The notes beneath the pieces are model-generated. The model made no database searches and was not told the origin of the DNA. It saw nothing but the letters and a program-made list of their open reading frames with translations. Source: Thermoproteota archaeon (GTDB lineage: Archaea; Korarchaeota; Korarchaeia; Korarchaeales; Korarchaeaceae). From it: 64,000 nucleotides of DNA. The position numbers and the translations under genes were made by a program. The stretch is from positions 141,235 through 205,234 of the forward strand of contig JARZZM010000013.1 of assembly GCA_030130125.1 (NCBI GenBank), read 5' to 3'. Shown here piece after piece: positions 43,134 through 51,828 of the stretch. How positions within the stretch are numbered: the first letter of the stretch is position 1; each line of letters begins with the position of its first letter.

Positions 43134-43649
43134 TCAGCCACCCGCTGGGGTTCCCATTATAACAACAACGGGGCCGGGAGAGGAAATTAAGGCATCCACT
43201 TGCTTCAATCCTTTTAGCAGAAAAGTATTGGCTGCCCTGTAGGTTCCATACCTATCATTTCCCGCCACGACGACCACGGGTTTCCTTCCAGGGCCTCTCT
43301 TGACGAAGTAGTAAGCGTAGTTCTTCCTTTCAAGCTTACTCTTCTCCTCAGGGGACAGAAGAGAGGAAGATATCTGGCCTATCCCCTCCGGAGCCTTGTG
43401 CCCGCCCAACACTATGACGAACTGACCGTATTCCAGCGCCTCGCTGTATTCCTGTGGGGAGAAGATCCTCACCCCGAACCCCATGGCCTCCAGTACGGAC
43501 CTCATTCTCTCAGCAGTGGGCATATCGATCGAGTTGGAGACTATAGCTACGGGTCCCGTGAGAGAAGAAGCTTGGATCAGTGTTAAGGACTGAGCTAAGA
43601 GGATTGCGAGGGTCATGAGGGTCATAAATGCGAGGAGGTTTCTCATCAT
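43134..43649 (-). CDS. secreted single-domain S-layer-like protein
   Basis: 171 residues. Signal peptide at about residues 1-28. The rest is one domain: VAIVSNSIDMPTAERM, VIVLGGHKAPEG, VVVVAGNDRYGTYRAA. This is the stand-alone copy of the domain found in the exported proteins at 23684 and 33926. It resembles the GGP ... VAG-R-GT region of archaeal S-layer proteins. A TATTAAAG-like box (reverse) lies about 25 bases upstream of the start. Confidence 0.62.
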   Translation of the reverse strand: MMRNLLAFMTLMTLAILLAQSLTLIQASSLTGPVAIVSNSIDMPTAERMRSVLEAMGFGVRIFSPQEYSEALEYGQFVIVLGGHKAPEGIGQISSSLLSPEEKSKLERKNYAYYFVKRGPGRKPVVVVAGNDRYGTYRAANTFLLKGLKQVDALISSPGPVVVIMGTPAGG

Positions 43650-43753
43650 TGATGAGAGCTGGGGAGCCCTATTAAAGGTTTACCTGTCGTTCGCTTTTAT
43701 TACAATCGACAGATCCTCCAGAAAACGTTAAATGTCCTCCTCGGGAGTCGAAT

Positions 43754-43817
43754 GGGCCGATGATGATAATTCCTTAAACCAACTCAAGATGAGGTCTGAC
43801 GGGCGGACTGAAGGCCC
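43754..43817 (+). ncRNA. C/D box sRNA guiding 2'-O-methylation of 16S rRNA C1402
   Basis: C box ATGATGA at 43760-43766 and D box CTGA at 43808-43811 are flanked, one base outside on each side, by a stem GGGCC (43754-43758) with GGCCC (43813-43817). A C'-like AAGATGA is at 43786-43792, with a weak D' (CTCA) just before it. The ten bases 43797-43806 upstream of D are a perfect complement to the universal 16S sequence CCGCCCGTCA (E. coli 1399-1408). The fifth base before D pairs with C1402, a 2'-O-methylated position in bacteria. A weak TATA-like AACGTTAAAT lies about 25 bases upstream. No protein gene overlaps. Confidence 0.72.
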
Positions 43818-43895
43818 CCTATCCCATTCAGGGTGATTCCGCTGGGGGAGACATCTGGAGAACCTAGTAAAAGTAGGAAAATAGCACTGATCCCA

Positions 43896-44340
43896 GTGAG
43901 GAGGAAGGATCTGGAAGAGATAGAAGAAATCTTGAGGAGGGCATTTGATTGCAGAATAGCGCTATACTAAGACGACAGATCCATTTGCGTTACCCATGAT
44001 ATACTGCTACAAGGAGGGCGCTATATACCTCCACTCTGCCAAGGAGGGAAAGAAGCTTGAAGTGTTGAAGAAGAATAACAGGATATGCTTCGAGGTGGAG
44101 ATGGATGCCGGGTTGGTCACGGAAGGGAGACCCTGTTCTTGGACCTTAAGATACAGGAGCGTCGTGGGGAGGGGGAAGGGTTACGTAGTTGATGATCTGA
44201 ACGAGAAGAGGAAAGCCTCGGAATGCATGGTGGAGAGGTTTGCGCCCGGCTACAAGTACCAGTTCACTGAAGAAGGGCTGGTTAGTGTCGTCGTAATAAG
44301 GATAGAAGTGGATGAGTTGAGTGGTAAGAAATCCGAATGA
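43896..44340 (+). pseudogene. NimA-like pyridoxamine phosphate oxidase-family gene, +1 frameshift
   Basis: The N-terminal part from GTG 43896 reads MRRKDLEEIEEILRRA then CRIALY and hits TAA at 43968. Skipping one base there continues with DPFALPMIYCYKEG, then AIYLHSAKEGKKL and ICFEVE to the stop at 44340. Together these give a full-length, correctly ordered flavin-binding NimA-like protein of about 148 residues; either piece alone is incomplete. So the gene has one extra base, by mutation, sequencing error or programmed +1 frameshifting at TAC-TAA. The rest shows no other damage. An ATG at 43996 inside the second half would give a truncated 114-residue product. Confidence 0.72.
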
Positions 44341-44424
44341 TCACATTTTCCGGGCGTATAGCAATCTTTTTTAATGATGGGATCACACCGTGCGAGGTGA
44401 TGCGTCTTTGCGGAGAGTAACTTC

Positions 44425-44814
44425 TTGGTAGTTGCTTACTCTCCTGATCCTCTCTCGATCCCTAGTGTGGCCTCCCGCAATGGGGGAAAGGTTCTCCCCT
44501 CTCCTCAGAAAGTTTTTCAATGGCATTCTTTGGAAGGGGCGTTGACGAACCACTGTGTAGTGAAGGTGGAAGTCTCAAACGATGAGGGATTGGAACACAC
44601 CTACCTGCTAGCTTTCCCCTCTGAGAAGGGAGCACAGGACTTTCTAACCGATCTATCGACTGTTGCACACCTCAAAGCGGTGGTGGAGGTACCTTCCCAA
44701 GAGATCGATGCTCTAGCGCCGAAGTGGATCATCTTCAAGGTATCGAAGTACGAGGGAGGGGCACGCTACAGCATGGCGGAAAAATGGATGGGGGCTCAGG
44801 AGATCTTGATTTAG
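44425..44814 (+). CDS. hypothetical protein, start unclear
   Basis: Up to 129 residues from TTG 44425. A good promoter and start (CTTTTTTAATG, then GAGGTG and ATG 44400) lie just upstream, but that ATG runs into a stop after six codons. Coding-like sequence (FAESNF) is present in the other frame between them, so one base may be in excess near 44403-44407. No family recognised; mixed alpha/beta, cytoplasmic. Followed by the T-run CCCTTTTTATC, a likely terminator. Confidence 0.45.
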   Translation: MVVAYSPDPLSIPSVASRNGGKVLPSPQKVFQWHSLEGALTNHCVVKVEVSNDEGLEHTYLLAFPSEKGAQDFLTDLSTVAHLKAVVEVPSQEIDALAPKWIIFKVSKYEGGARYSMAEKWMGAQEILI

Positions 44815-44832
44815 CCCCCTTGTGATCCCTTT

Positions 44833-45816
44833 TTATCCCCCGAATATGAGCCTCCTGACTCGGCGGCCCACCTCCTCTATGGGATGCTCCTCTACCCTCC
44901 TCATCAGCTCGTTGAATCTCCCCCCTCCGTTCCTGTAGACCTTCACCCACTCCCTCGCGAACTCGCCGCTGACCACTCTCTCAGCGTACCTCCTCATCCT
45001 GTCCTTGACCCCGTCGTCCAGCACCTTGGGTCCGACGGTCAGTCCACCATACCTAGCGGTCACCGACACCCTCTCTAGCATCCCCTTTATGCCGTACCTC
45101 CATATCAGGTCCATTATCAGCTTAGCCTCGTTTAACGCCTCGAAGTACGCCACCTCCGGCTGGTAGCCCATGTCCACCAAGGTCTCCCAGCCCTTCAGAA
45201 TTAGCTCCATTAACCCGCCGACCAGCACATTCTGCTCACCTATCAGGTCCGTCTCCGTTTCCTCCGCGAAGGTCGTCTCTATGACCCCTGCCCTCGTGGC
45301 GCCGATTCCCTTGGCTATGGCTAAAGCATACTCTAGGGCCATTCCCGAGCTGTCCTGCTGAACGGCCACTAGTGCGGGTACCCCCTTACCCCTGAGGAAC
45401 TCTTCCCTCACGGCCGCACCCGGAGCCTTCGGGGCCACCATCACGACATCCACGCTGCTCTTTGGCTTTATAAGTCCGTAGTGCACGGTGAAGCCGTGTG
45501 CGAAGTCGACCACCGCTCCATCCCTGAGGTTGGGCTCCACCTCGTTCATCCACACGTCGGGTTGCACCATGTCAGGTAGGAGGTATAGTATGACATCCGC
45601 CTTGGAGACGGCTTCTCCCACCTCATACACCTCGAAACCCTCTCCTTCAGCCCTTTCCCAAGATTTACCTCTCCTCACTCCCACAATCACGTCCACACCG
45701 CTGTCTCTAAGGTTCAGAGCTTGCGCCCTGCCCTGTATTCCATAGCCGACGACCGCCACCTTCTTCCCCATTAGGGGGTCTAGGCTGACGTCCTCGTCCC
45801 TGTACATCCTAGCCAT
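44833..45816 (-). CDS. ilvC: ketol-acid reductoisomerase (class I)
   Basis: 327 residues. ATG 45816 follows GAGGTGAT by six bases; a GTG nine bases upstream is part of that site. NAD(P) motif [10 protein letters not shown], then PDMVQP, the KAPG stretch (MVAPKAPGA), and the Mg-binding [11 protein letters not shown]. It catalyses the second step of valine/isoleucine synthesis. Third gene of ilvBNC. Confidence 0.96.
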   Translation of the reverse strand: MARMYRDEDVSLDPLMGKKVAVVGYGIQGRAQALNLRDSGVDVIVGVRRGKSWERAEGEGFEVYEVGEAVSKADVILYLLPDMVQPDVWMNEVEPNLRDGAVVDFAHGFTVHYGLIKPKSSVDVVMVAPKAPGAAVREEFLRGKGVPALVAVQQDSSGMALEYALAIAKGIGATRAGVIETTFAEETETDLIGEQNVLVGGLMELILKGWETLVDMGYQPEVAYFEALNEAKLIMDLIWRYGIKGMLERVSVTARYGGLTVGPKVLDDGVKDRMRRYAERVVSGEFAREWVKVYRNGGGRFNELMRRVEEHPIEEVGRRVRRLIFGG

Positions 45817-45826
45817 TCCAATCACC

Positions 45827-46105
45827 TCACGGCAGCACCACTTCGGTGAGGGGATCCTCGAACTCCACCCTCCTCGGCCTCGGCTCCACCGACAGCACTT
45901 CCGGCAAGGCGGACATCTTCTTCATGACCCACTCCACTTCCTCCGCCCTACCCTCGAGCTCCATACAGGCCACAGCATGCCCATCCTCGAACTTGGCCTC
46001 CATGCACCTGTAGACCACCTTTCCCCTCCTAGCTATATTCAGAACGCGAGTCAACTGATCCAGACCTCCGAACACCTTCACACACAACTTGGTCTCGACC
46101 CACAT
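45827..46105 (-). CDS. ilvN: acetolactate synthase small subunit, single ACT domain
   Basis: 92 residues from the ATG at 46105, preceded by GGTGATC. One ACT domain ([20 protein letters not shown]...), shorter than the usual two-domain IlvN/IlvH of about 160 residues, more like bacterial IlvM. It is expected to stabilise IlvB and mediate feedback control by valine. It starts inside the intergenic gap of only 5 bases after ilvB. Confidence 0.82.
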   Translation of the reverse strand: MWVETKLCVKVFGGLDQLTRVLNIARRGKVVYRCMEAKFEDGHAVACMELEGRAEEVEWVMKKMSALPEVLSVEPRPRRVEFEDPLTEVVLP

Positions 46106-46110
46106 ACAGA

Positions 46111-47835
46111 TCACCTCCACTCGAGGCTCACATCCATTCCCGGGGGCAGTATCGCCTGGGTGAGCCACTTCCCAGGCTGAACCCACGGTAGGACCACATC
46201 CTTCTCATTATCCAAAAGAACATCCAATATGAGGGGCTCGTTATTCCTGACAGCCCATTCCACCTGCTTCTCGAGATCATCGTAGCTCTCAGGCCTCCTG
46301 TAATCGATGTTGTAGGCGTCAGCCACCTTGGCGAAGTCCGGATTCTCCTTGAACTCTGTGGCGATGATCCTCCTATCGTAAAGGTACATCTGCCACTGCT
46401 TCACCAGCATGAGAGCCCTGTTGTCGAAGATCACCTCGATAAAGGGCAGATCGTAGTCCCTAACAAGTGAGAGGTTGTTCAAGGTCATCTGGAATGAGCC
46501 GTCGCCGTCGATGCAGACTACCTGCCTGTCCCTAGCAGCGAGCTTCGCCCCCAGCGCGGCAGGGATGCCGAAGCCCATGGTCCCCAGCCCAGCTGATGTC
46601 ACGAATGTGCCAGGTACGAGGACGTCCCAGTGGATCTCCGCCCACATCTGGTGTCCTCCCACTCCCGTGACCGTTATTGTATCGTTGGGAACGGATCTCC
46701 TGACGGTCTTCAGGACTCTCCACGGCACTAGCCCGTTGAACTCTTTCTCCCACTCCTTCATCGACCTCTCAAATTCCCTCCTTACGTGCTGGAGCCATGA
46801 AACGTACTTCTTTCTCCCCTCAGACTCTACGGATTTAATGACGTCGAGGAGCATCCTAAGTGCGATTTTAGCATCTCCCCTTATAGCTACGGCTGTGGGG
46901 AGATTCTTTCCAAGCTCGCTAGCGTCCAGATCTATGTGTATGATCTTCTTCTCCCTCATCTCGTCAAACCTACCCACGGTCCTGTCCGAGAACCTGGTTC
47001 CCACGGCGAGTACCACGTCTGCGTTGGCGAGAGCAGCGTCAGCCTCAGCTCTACCATGCATTCCAGCCGGACCCATCACTAGGGGGTGATTGAACGGCAC
47101 TGAGTTCTTCCCTGGGAGCGTCGTGACCACCGGGGAGAGCATGTACTCAGCCAATCTCAGCACCTCCTCCCAGGCATTGGCCCAGTATACACCTCCACCG
47201 ACGAGTATCACTGGCCTCTCAGCCTTCTTGAGTAGCTCAGCTGCCTCCCTGATATCTTCTAAGCTTGGCTCGACTGGAAAGTATTTGCTGAAGTCAACAG
47301 GCATGAGCTCCCCATTCCACTCCGCCTTCTTAGCCACCTGAATATCCCTCGGGAGGTCTACGAGGGTCGGACCAGGTCTTCCCATGCTGGCGACCTTGTA
47401 AGCGGTTGCGACGGCAGGTAGGGCCTCTTCAGGCTTCTTAACTTGGTACACGAACTTGGTTATGGGGGCCACGACGCCAAACATGTCCGTTTCTTGGAAT
47501 GCGTCTCTACCAAACACTTCAGTGGCTACTTGCCCAGTGAGGGCCATCACAGGGGAGGAATCCATGTAGGCGTTCGCTATCCCAGTCACCAGATTCGTGG
47601 CCCCGGGTCCGGATGTGGCCACCATGACTCCGGGCTTCCTCGCAATTCTCCCGTATGCATCTGCTGCGTGGGCCGCTCCCTGCTCGTGCTTGAACATGAC
47701 AACCTCAATCTCGTCTCTGTACGGGTAAAGGGCATCATAGAGAGGCATTATGGAGCCGCCAATCACACCCATTAGGGTGTTCACACCTAATTCCGGTAAA
47801 AGAGACGCAATCGCGTCAACGACGCGATCACTCAC
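46111..47835 (-). CDS. ilvB: acetolactate synthase large subunit
   Basis: 574 residues. ThDP-dependent fold with FKHEQGAAHAADAYGR (catalytic Glu), FAD/mid domain, and the ThDP-Mg motif GDGSFQMTLNNL near residue 445. The sequence ATSGPGATN is typical of AHAS. First gene of ilvBNC; ilvD and leu genes are not in the window. GTG start; a CTATAG-like box lies about 35 bases upstream. Confidence 0.95.
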   Translation of the reverse strand: MSDRVVDAIASLLPELGVNTLMGVIGGSIMPLYDALYPYRDEIEVVMFKHEQGAAHAADAYGRIARKPGVMVATSGPGATNLVTGIANAYMDSSPVMALTGQVATEVFGRDAFQETDMFGVVAPITKFVYQVKKPEEALPAVATAYKVASMGRPGPTLVDLPRDIQVAKKAEWNGELMPVDFSKYFPVEPSLEDIREAAELLKKAERPVILVGGGVYWANAWEEVLRLAEYMLSPVVTTLPGKNSVPFNHPLVMGPAGMHGRAEADAALANADVVLAVGTRFSDRTVGRFDEMREKKIIHIDLDASELGKNLPTAVAIRGDAKIALRMLLDVIKSVESEGRKKYVSWLQHVRREFERSMKEWEKEFNGLVPWRVLKTVRRSVPNDTITVTGVGGHQMWAEIHWDVLVPGTFVTSAGLGTMGFGIPAALGAKLAARDRQVVCIDGDGSFQMTLNNLSLVRDYDLPFIEVIFDNRALMLVKQWQMYLYDRRIIATEFKENPDFAKVADAYNIDYRRPESYDDLEKQVEWAVRNNEPLILDVLLDNEKDVVLPWVQPGKWLTQAILPPGMDVSLEWR

Positions 47836-48059
47836 TGGAGACCTGCTAGTTGGATCAACAATCCCACCCTATAGAGGTTTGGGCTCCGAACCTCGTGTAA
47901 ATATAAAGATTACTACTCAGCAACACATGAGCTGCTGCATCTTCGAGATACAAGGTATATCCTCCAGCTTTATACAATGAAATCACATTTACGAATGATG
48001 AGAGTAAGGGCCCTGATTCTCACGATTATTGGAATTTAAGGACGAAACTAATCTCTCAT

Positions 48060-48527
48060 TTAGCAGATATCTCGTTTCTCCTTTGACAGGAGTGACAGAG
48101 CATCTGAACGCAGCTCACTTATTCTCTCGCTGAGGAAATCTAGATGTGAGACGAGCCTCCTCACTAACTCGTCTGGGCCACTCAACAGCTTAAGCGCGAT
48201 TATCTGGCTCTCCATGAACCCTAGTATGGATGGTATGGCTCTAGACATCAAACTATCCGCTCTCTCCACCAGGTACTCAATTCCCTTCCTAGTTATGCTG
48301 TAGATGACTCTCTTCCTGCCCTTTATACTCTCCTCCTTCGCCGTCACCAACCCCTCCTTTACCAGCTCATTCAGGGTGGGACAAAGCGATCCGAGGGCGG
48401 GGACCCACTCACCGCCAGTTATCCTCTCGATCTCCTTTATCATCGCGTAACCGTGCATCGGCCCCTTCACCAGCATAGCTAGGACGGATATCCGCAGCCA
48501 GCCGCTCACTCTCTGCCTCCTCGCCAT
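48060..48527 (-). CDS. PadR-family transcriptional regulator
   Basis: 155 residues. N-terminal winged helix with the PadR hallmarks MHGYAMIKEIE, LCPTLNELVKEGLV and RKRVIYSITRKG. The C-terminal helices (residues 90-150) would form the dimer. Its target is unknown; the nearest genes are ilvB and the TauE exporter. Confidence 0.9.
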   Translation of the reverse strand: MARRQRVSGWLRISVLAMLVKGPMHGYAMIKEIERITGGEWVPALGSLCPTLNELVKEGLVTAKEESIKGRKRVIYSITRKGIEYLVERADSLMSRAIPSILGFMESQIIALKLLSGPDELVRRLVSHLDFLSERISELRSDALSLLSKEKRDIC

Positions 48528-48706
48528 TCTATACTCCTCGATATATCGCTCATCGCGCGGTCAGACCACTCTTCCTTCCAAGCCTGCTCAAGCTTCCCAA
48601 GTGGAAATCCGCCAAGAAGACCCTAATGTGATCCCCATTCTTTTCACCTTGGATTTTTTTAAATCGCGGCTTCCAGAGGGGAATAGGCAGGAAAAATAGG
48701 GTAAGT

Positions 48707-49495
48707 TCAGATCTGGATGCCGAAGCCTTTTAAGATGAATCTAAGAGATACATAGAGAAATATTAGGCCAAAGAGAAGCTTTATCGCCCAAGATGGGGTC
48801 TTAGGCACCAGTTTAGCGCCTCCTTGAGCACCTATCGCGGTCCCTAGCCCTAGCAGCATGGCTGCGTACAGATCTACGTGGCCAGCTACCATCTTGAAAC
48901 CTGCAGAGATCACGCTCATGGCTATGAATGATGCTAGGGAAGTGCCCACTGCTATCTTAACCGGGGATTTCAACAGGTATATGAAGGACGGGACCAGTGC
49001 GTAGCCTCCGCCCAACCCGACGATGCCGGTCAATATACCTATCAAGAAGCCCAACACCCCCTTTTGAGCATCGGATCCCGGGATTCTCTTCTCCGACACC
49101 GTCGAGGTGGGTGAGACCCTTCTAACCCCTTCATAGATCATCCTAAACGATGTGTAGACGAAGGCCAGACCTATTACCACGTTAAGTACGCTCGCTCTTT
49201 CCACCAAATACTCAAAGGCCATAGATCCAGCTAGAGCGCCGATTCCTCCGCTGATCGTGATAACAGCGGCTGTCCCGTAGTCGACGTTCTTCATTCTTAT
49301 ATGGGCTATGCTACCGGATACCGCCGTTATAATCACTGCAGTAATCGTCGTTCCTATCGCAGCTGGAAGCTCGTAGTTGAACAGGAAGTACAGGGCTGGA
49401 AGCATGATTGAGCAGCCTCCTATCCCTAGAAGACCACCCACAACCCCAGCCAGTAGTCCGAAGAGGAATATGACCACGGAGGAGAGCGGATCCAT
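48707..49495 (-). CDS. TauE/SafE-family sulfite/organosulfur exporter
   Basis: 262 residues from ATG 49495, with eight or so membrane segments. The repeats LLGIGGCSIMLPALYFLF and GIVGLGGGYALVPSFIYL are the two TauE/SafE signature halves. The family exports sulfite, sulfoacetate or related anions. It is divergent from an Lrp-type regulator and shares its TATA element. The longer open frame upstream runs across the promoter and is not used. Confidence 0.86.
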   Translation of the reverse strand: MDPLSSVVIFLFGLLAGVVGGLLGIGGCSIMLPALYFLFNYELPAAIGTTITAVIITAVSGSIAHIRMKNVDYGTAAVITISGGIGALAGSMAFEYLVERASVLNVVIGLAFVYTSFRMIYEGVRRVSPTSTVSEKRIPGSDAQKGVLGFLIGILTGIVGLGGGYALVPSFIYLLKSPVKIAVGTSLASFIAMSVISAGFKMVAGHVDLYAAMLLGLGTAIGAQGGAKLVPKTPSWAIKLLFGLIFLYVSLRFILKGFGIQI

Positions 49496-49523
49496 TTCAT
49501 GCACCGGATTCAATCTAAAACGC

Positions 49524-49556
49524 ATTTTATAAGAATGATGTTTCATATTGAAACAT
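49524..49556. promoter_or_regulatory. bidirectional TATA box and perfect Lrp-type palindrome
   Basis: ATTTTATAAG at 49524-49533 reads as a TATA box on both strands, about 25-30 bases from the ATG of each divergent gene. Directly after it lies the perfect palindrome ATGTTTCA-TAT-TGAAACAT (49538-49556), which ends at the base before the regulator's ATG. Bound there, the regulator would cover its own transcription start. Confidence 0.6.
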
Positions 49557-50159
49557 ATGAGATCGAGGATTCTAGACGATAGGGATCTGAGGATACTCAC
49601 TCTCTTATCAGAAAATCCGAGGATACCGCTCAGCTCGCTGGCCAAGTTGCTGGGAATATCTCACACGGCAATCAGCAGGAGATTGAGGAGGTTAACGGAT
49701 TCTGGTATCCTCAGGCAGGCTGTCACCTTGAATTTCGATAAGTTACGTTTCAAAATAGCGATCATGCTCTTGGAAGTTGATACCATTAAGAATCTAAGGG
49801 AGATAGCGAGAAGGTTTGAGGACTGCCCGAGACTAATCCATCTATTTCAGGGGAGGGGTTCCCTTAACTTGATCGCGGTCATGGCCGCGGAGAACGAGGA
49901 GGTCCTGAACTCAATAACGGGTACTTGCATGATCAGGACCTACAAGGGGGTGAGGAGGAGCGAGATAGTGGAAATAGCGGAGCCACTAGTGAACCCCTAC
50001 CTCCCAATAGAGGTGCCCCGGATGGATATGGAATCGGCTCCTTGCGGTGCGGAATGCTCCTCATGTCCGAGGTATGTAGAGGAATCGTGCCTCGGATGTC
50101 CCAGCTTCGTGGGATACAGGAAGGTTGCTTTCGCCTACCGTGACGGAGATGGAATCTAA
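49557..50159 (+). CDS. Lrp/AsnC-type regulator with Cys-rich C-terminal tail
   Basis: 200 residues. The N-terminal helix-turn-helix (ILTLLSENPRIPLSSLAKLL, then GISHTAISRRLRRL) is Lrp-like. The middle (FKIAIMLLEVDTIKN ...) is a RAM/ACT-like ligand domain. The end carries CGAECSSCPRYVEESCLGC: six cysteines in a short span that could hold a metal or Fe-S cluster and sense redox or sulfur state. It probably controls itself and the divergent TauE exporter through the palindrome at 49538. Confidence 0.85.
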   Translation: MRSRILDDRDLRILTLLSENPRIPLSSLAKLLGISHTAISRRLRRLTDSGILRQAVTLNFDKLRFKIAIMLLEVDTIKNLREIARRFEDCPRLIHLFQGRGSLNLIAVMAAENEEVLNSITGTCMIRTYKGVRRSEIVEIAEPLVNPYLPIEVPRMDMESAPCGAECSSCPRYVEESCLGCPSFVGYRKVAFAYRDGDGI

Positions 50160-50213
50160 TCCATCATTTTATCTTGGGAACCCCTTTATAACGCGACACC
50201 GGATCCTCCGGCT

Positions 50214-50795
50214 ATGGTGAGACTCCTCAAGCTCTGGGGGCTTACGGGCCTTAGTTCCCTTGCCGTAGCTCTGACCACCATATTCGTATGCTGGTACATG
50301 AATCCTTGGTTCGACTTCTGGAGGGATGCGTTCAGCGATTTCGGGGTCTCTAGAGCCTGCTGTCCGTGGCTCTACAATTATGGGCTGATTGCTTCCGCGT
50401 TTCTTCTTTTGATTTACTCCCTGTTCATACTCAGAGCTTCCAAGAGCAAGTTGGAATCCTTCTCAAGCGGTCTCCTCTTCACAGCTTCCATCTTCTTGGC
50501 TCTAATAGGGGTGTTCCCCGGAGGGACGAGGCCTCACACTTTTATATCTACATGGTTCTTCGTCCAAGCGTTCATGGGTCTGACCGTCTTGGGCATAGCC
50601 CTTCTCGTTGATGGACATGCCAAGGGGATTTTCGTGGCCCTCCTATCTGGCTCGGCACCTATCCTGGCCATATTAGTAGATTTGACGGTAAGATGGCCCT
50701 CAGCTGCTGTTGCTGAGGCCGCTGGGATCCTTATAATCGGAATGTCCGTCTTCACGATTACTCCTCATTACTTGAACATCACGGAAGAAAAATGA
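50214..50795 (+). CDS. DUF998-like membrane protein
   Basis: 193 residues with six hydrophobic segments. The pattern FSDFGVS near residue 42, LIGVFPGG near residue 100 and a late HPRITPH-type end fit the DUF998 family, whose function is unknown. CTTTATAA lies about 27 bases before the ATG, giving a leaderless message. Confidence 0.72.
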   Translation: MVRLLKLWGLTGLSSLAVALTTIFVCWYMNPWFDFWRDAFSDFGVSRACCPWLYNYGLIASAFLLLIYSLFILRASKSKLESFSSGLLFTASIFLALIGVFPGGTRPHTFISTWFFVQAFMGLTVLGIALLVDGHAKGIFVALLSGSAPILAILVDLTVRWPSAAVAEAAGILIIGMSVFTITPHYLNITEEK

Positions 50796-50999
50796 GTGCC
50801 CCTTTCACAGAGGCCTACCAGGCTCTTTCTCCGGGGACAACTCACATCCGAATCCGATTAGGTTCCTTAGGATAACTCAAAGAGAAATAGATAATTCAAC
50901 TCTCTGCTGGTGAGATGGACTAGACATGAATCAGCTATCATCCTAAGAGTAGAACCAGGATGCGTCTGCGTTTCAGAATTATCGAAATGGGTATTAGTG

Positions 51000-51683
51000 A
51001 TGAACCACTTCTGGCTATCGCGGGGGCATATGGGTAAGAGGACCATTATTACAATCCTCTTCGCCCCATTCATGCTCAATTTGATCGCTTCGTTTCTTTT
51101 ATACTCAATGGTACCACGTCATCTCTGGATTTTGAACCCGGAAGAAGCTATGAAAGAGCTTTACGTCCTCATATGGAGCTATCAATCCCTCTTCATGATA
51201 ATGATTCAAGCTTCCTTCGGGCTAGCCCTGTTCACCAAGACTAGAGTAGCATACGACCTGAGGAGAGAAGATGTATTGCTGATCGCTTCATTGATACTGG
51301 CAGCAGAGCTCCTGTTCTTCATGGAGAACTCCATTCAGCCTTACGGATACGAGTGGTTCCTAGATGTGATAAGCAGGATCCCCGCTTGGGCCAAGTACAT
51401 GAATTTCCTAGTAGCTCCATTTACCGCTGGCATATTCGAGGAGATCATATGGAGGGGGTTTGGAATAGAGAGCTTAAGAAGATTCACTTCAGAGGTAAAA
51501 GCTATCCTAATCCAAGCCATAGCCTTTGCGCTGTGGCACATATCCCCTATACACGTGATCTTCGTGTTCTTCATAGGTCTGGCTTACGGCTTTGCTTTCG
51601 TGAAGAGAAGGAGCTTGGCCCCTCTGATAATCGCTCACATTCTGACGGACTTGATAGGGTTCTCCGTGTTCCTCTTAGCATGA
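51000..51683 (+). CDS. CPBP-family intramembrane metalloprotease
   Basis: Up to 227 residues from ATG 51000; ATG 51030 (after CGGGGGCAT) and GTG 50910 are other possible starts, and the N-terminal part before GKRTIITIL does not look like protein of this family. Motifs: EEIIWRG (paired Glu), FALWH and HILTD, which are the three CPBP/Rce1 active-site groups. About six membrane helices. The substrate is unknown. Confidence 0.8.
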   Translation: MNHFWLSRGHMGKRTIITILFAPFMLNLIASFLLYSMVPRHLWILNPEEAMKELYVLIWSYQSLFMIMIQASFGLALFTKTRVAYDLRREDVLLIASLILAAELLFFMENSIQPYGYEWFLDVISRIPAWAKYMNFLVAPFTAGIFEEIIWRGFGIESLRRFTSEVKAILIQAIAFALWHISPIHVIFVFFIGLAYGFAFVKRRSLAPLIIAHILTDLIGFSVFLLA

Positions 51684-51828
51684 AAGATGCTTGGTGAATG
51701 AGTACCCACTCCCATCAAAGGGGTTAATAACATCCCCCTAGCGAGTACGGAAGATGCCAGATGACTGAACCCACCTCACAGTCCCATGACTCATTTCCAG
51801 AGATGGAATGATCTTAAATCCTTTCTCA

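Noticed and set aside
43767..43782. Second guide in the C/D sRNA with partial match to the 16S 910 region (AAGGAATT)
   Set aside because: The matching bases are not adjacent to the weak D' box, so the pairing rule for guiding is not met.
43860..43895. Frame reading KIALIPV, reminiscent of an archaemetzincin N-terminus
   Set aside because: It precedes the GTG of the NimA-like gene in the same frame and the following sequence matches NimA-like proteins, not archaemetzincin.
47995..48016. ATGATGA followed by CTGA, a second possible C/D box sRNA between ilvB and the PadR gene
   Set aside because: No terminal stem, no C'/D pair downstream and no clear rRNA target.
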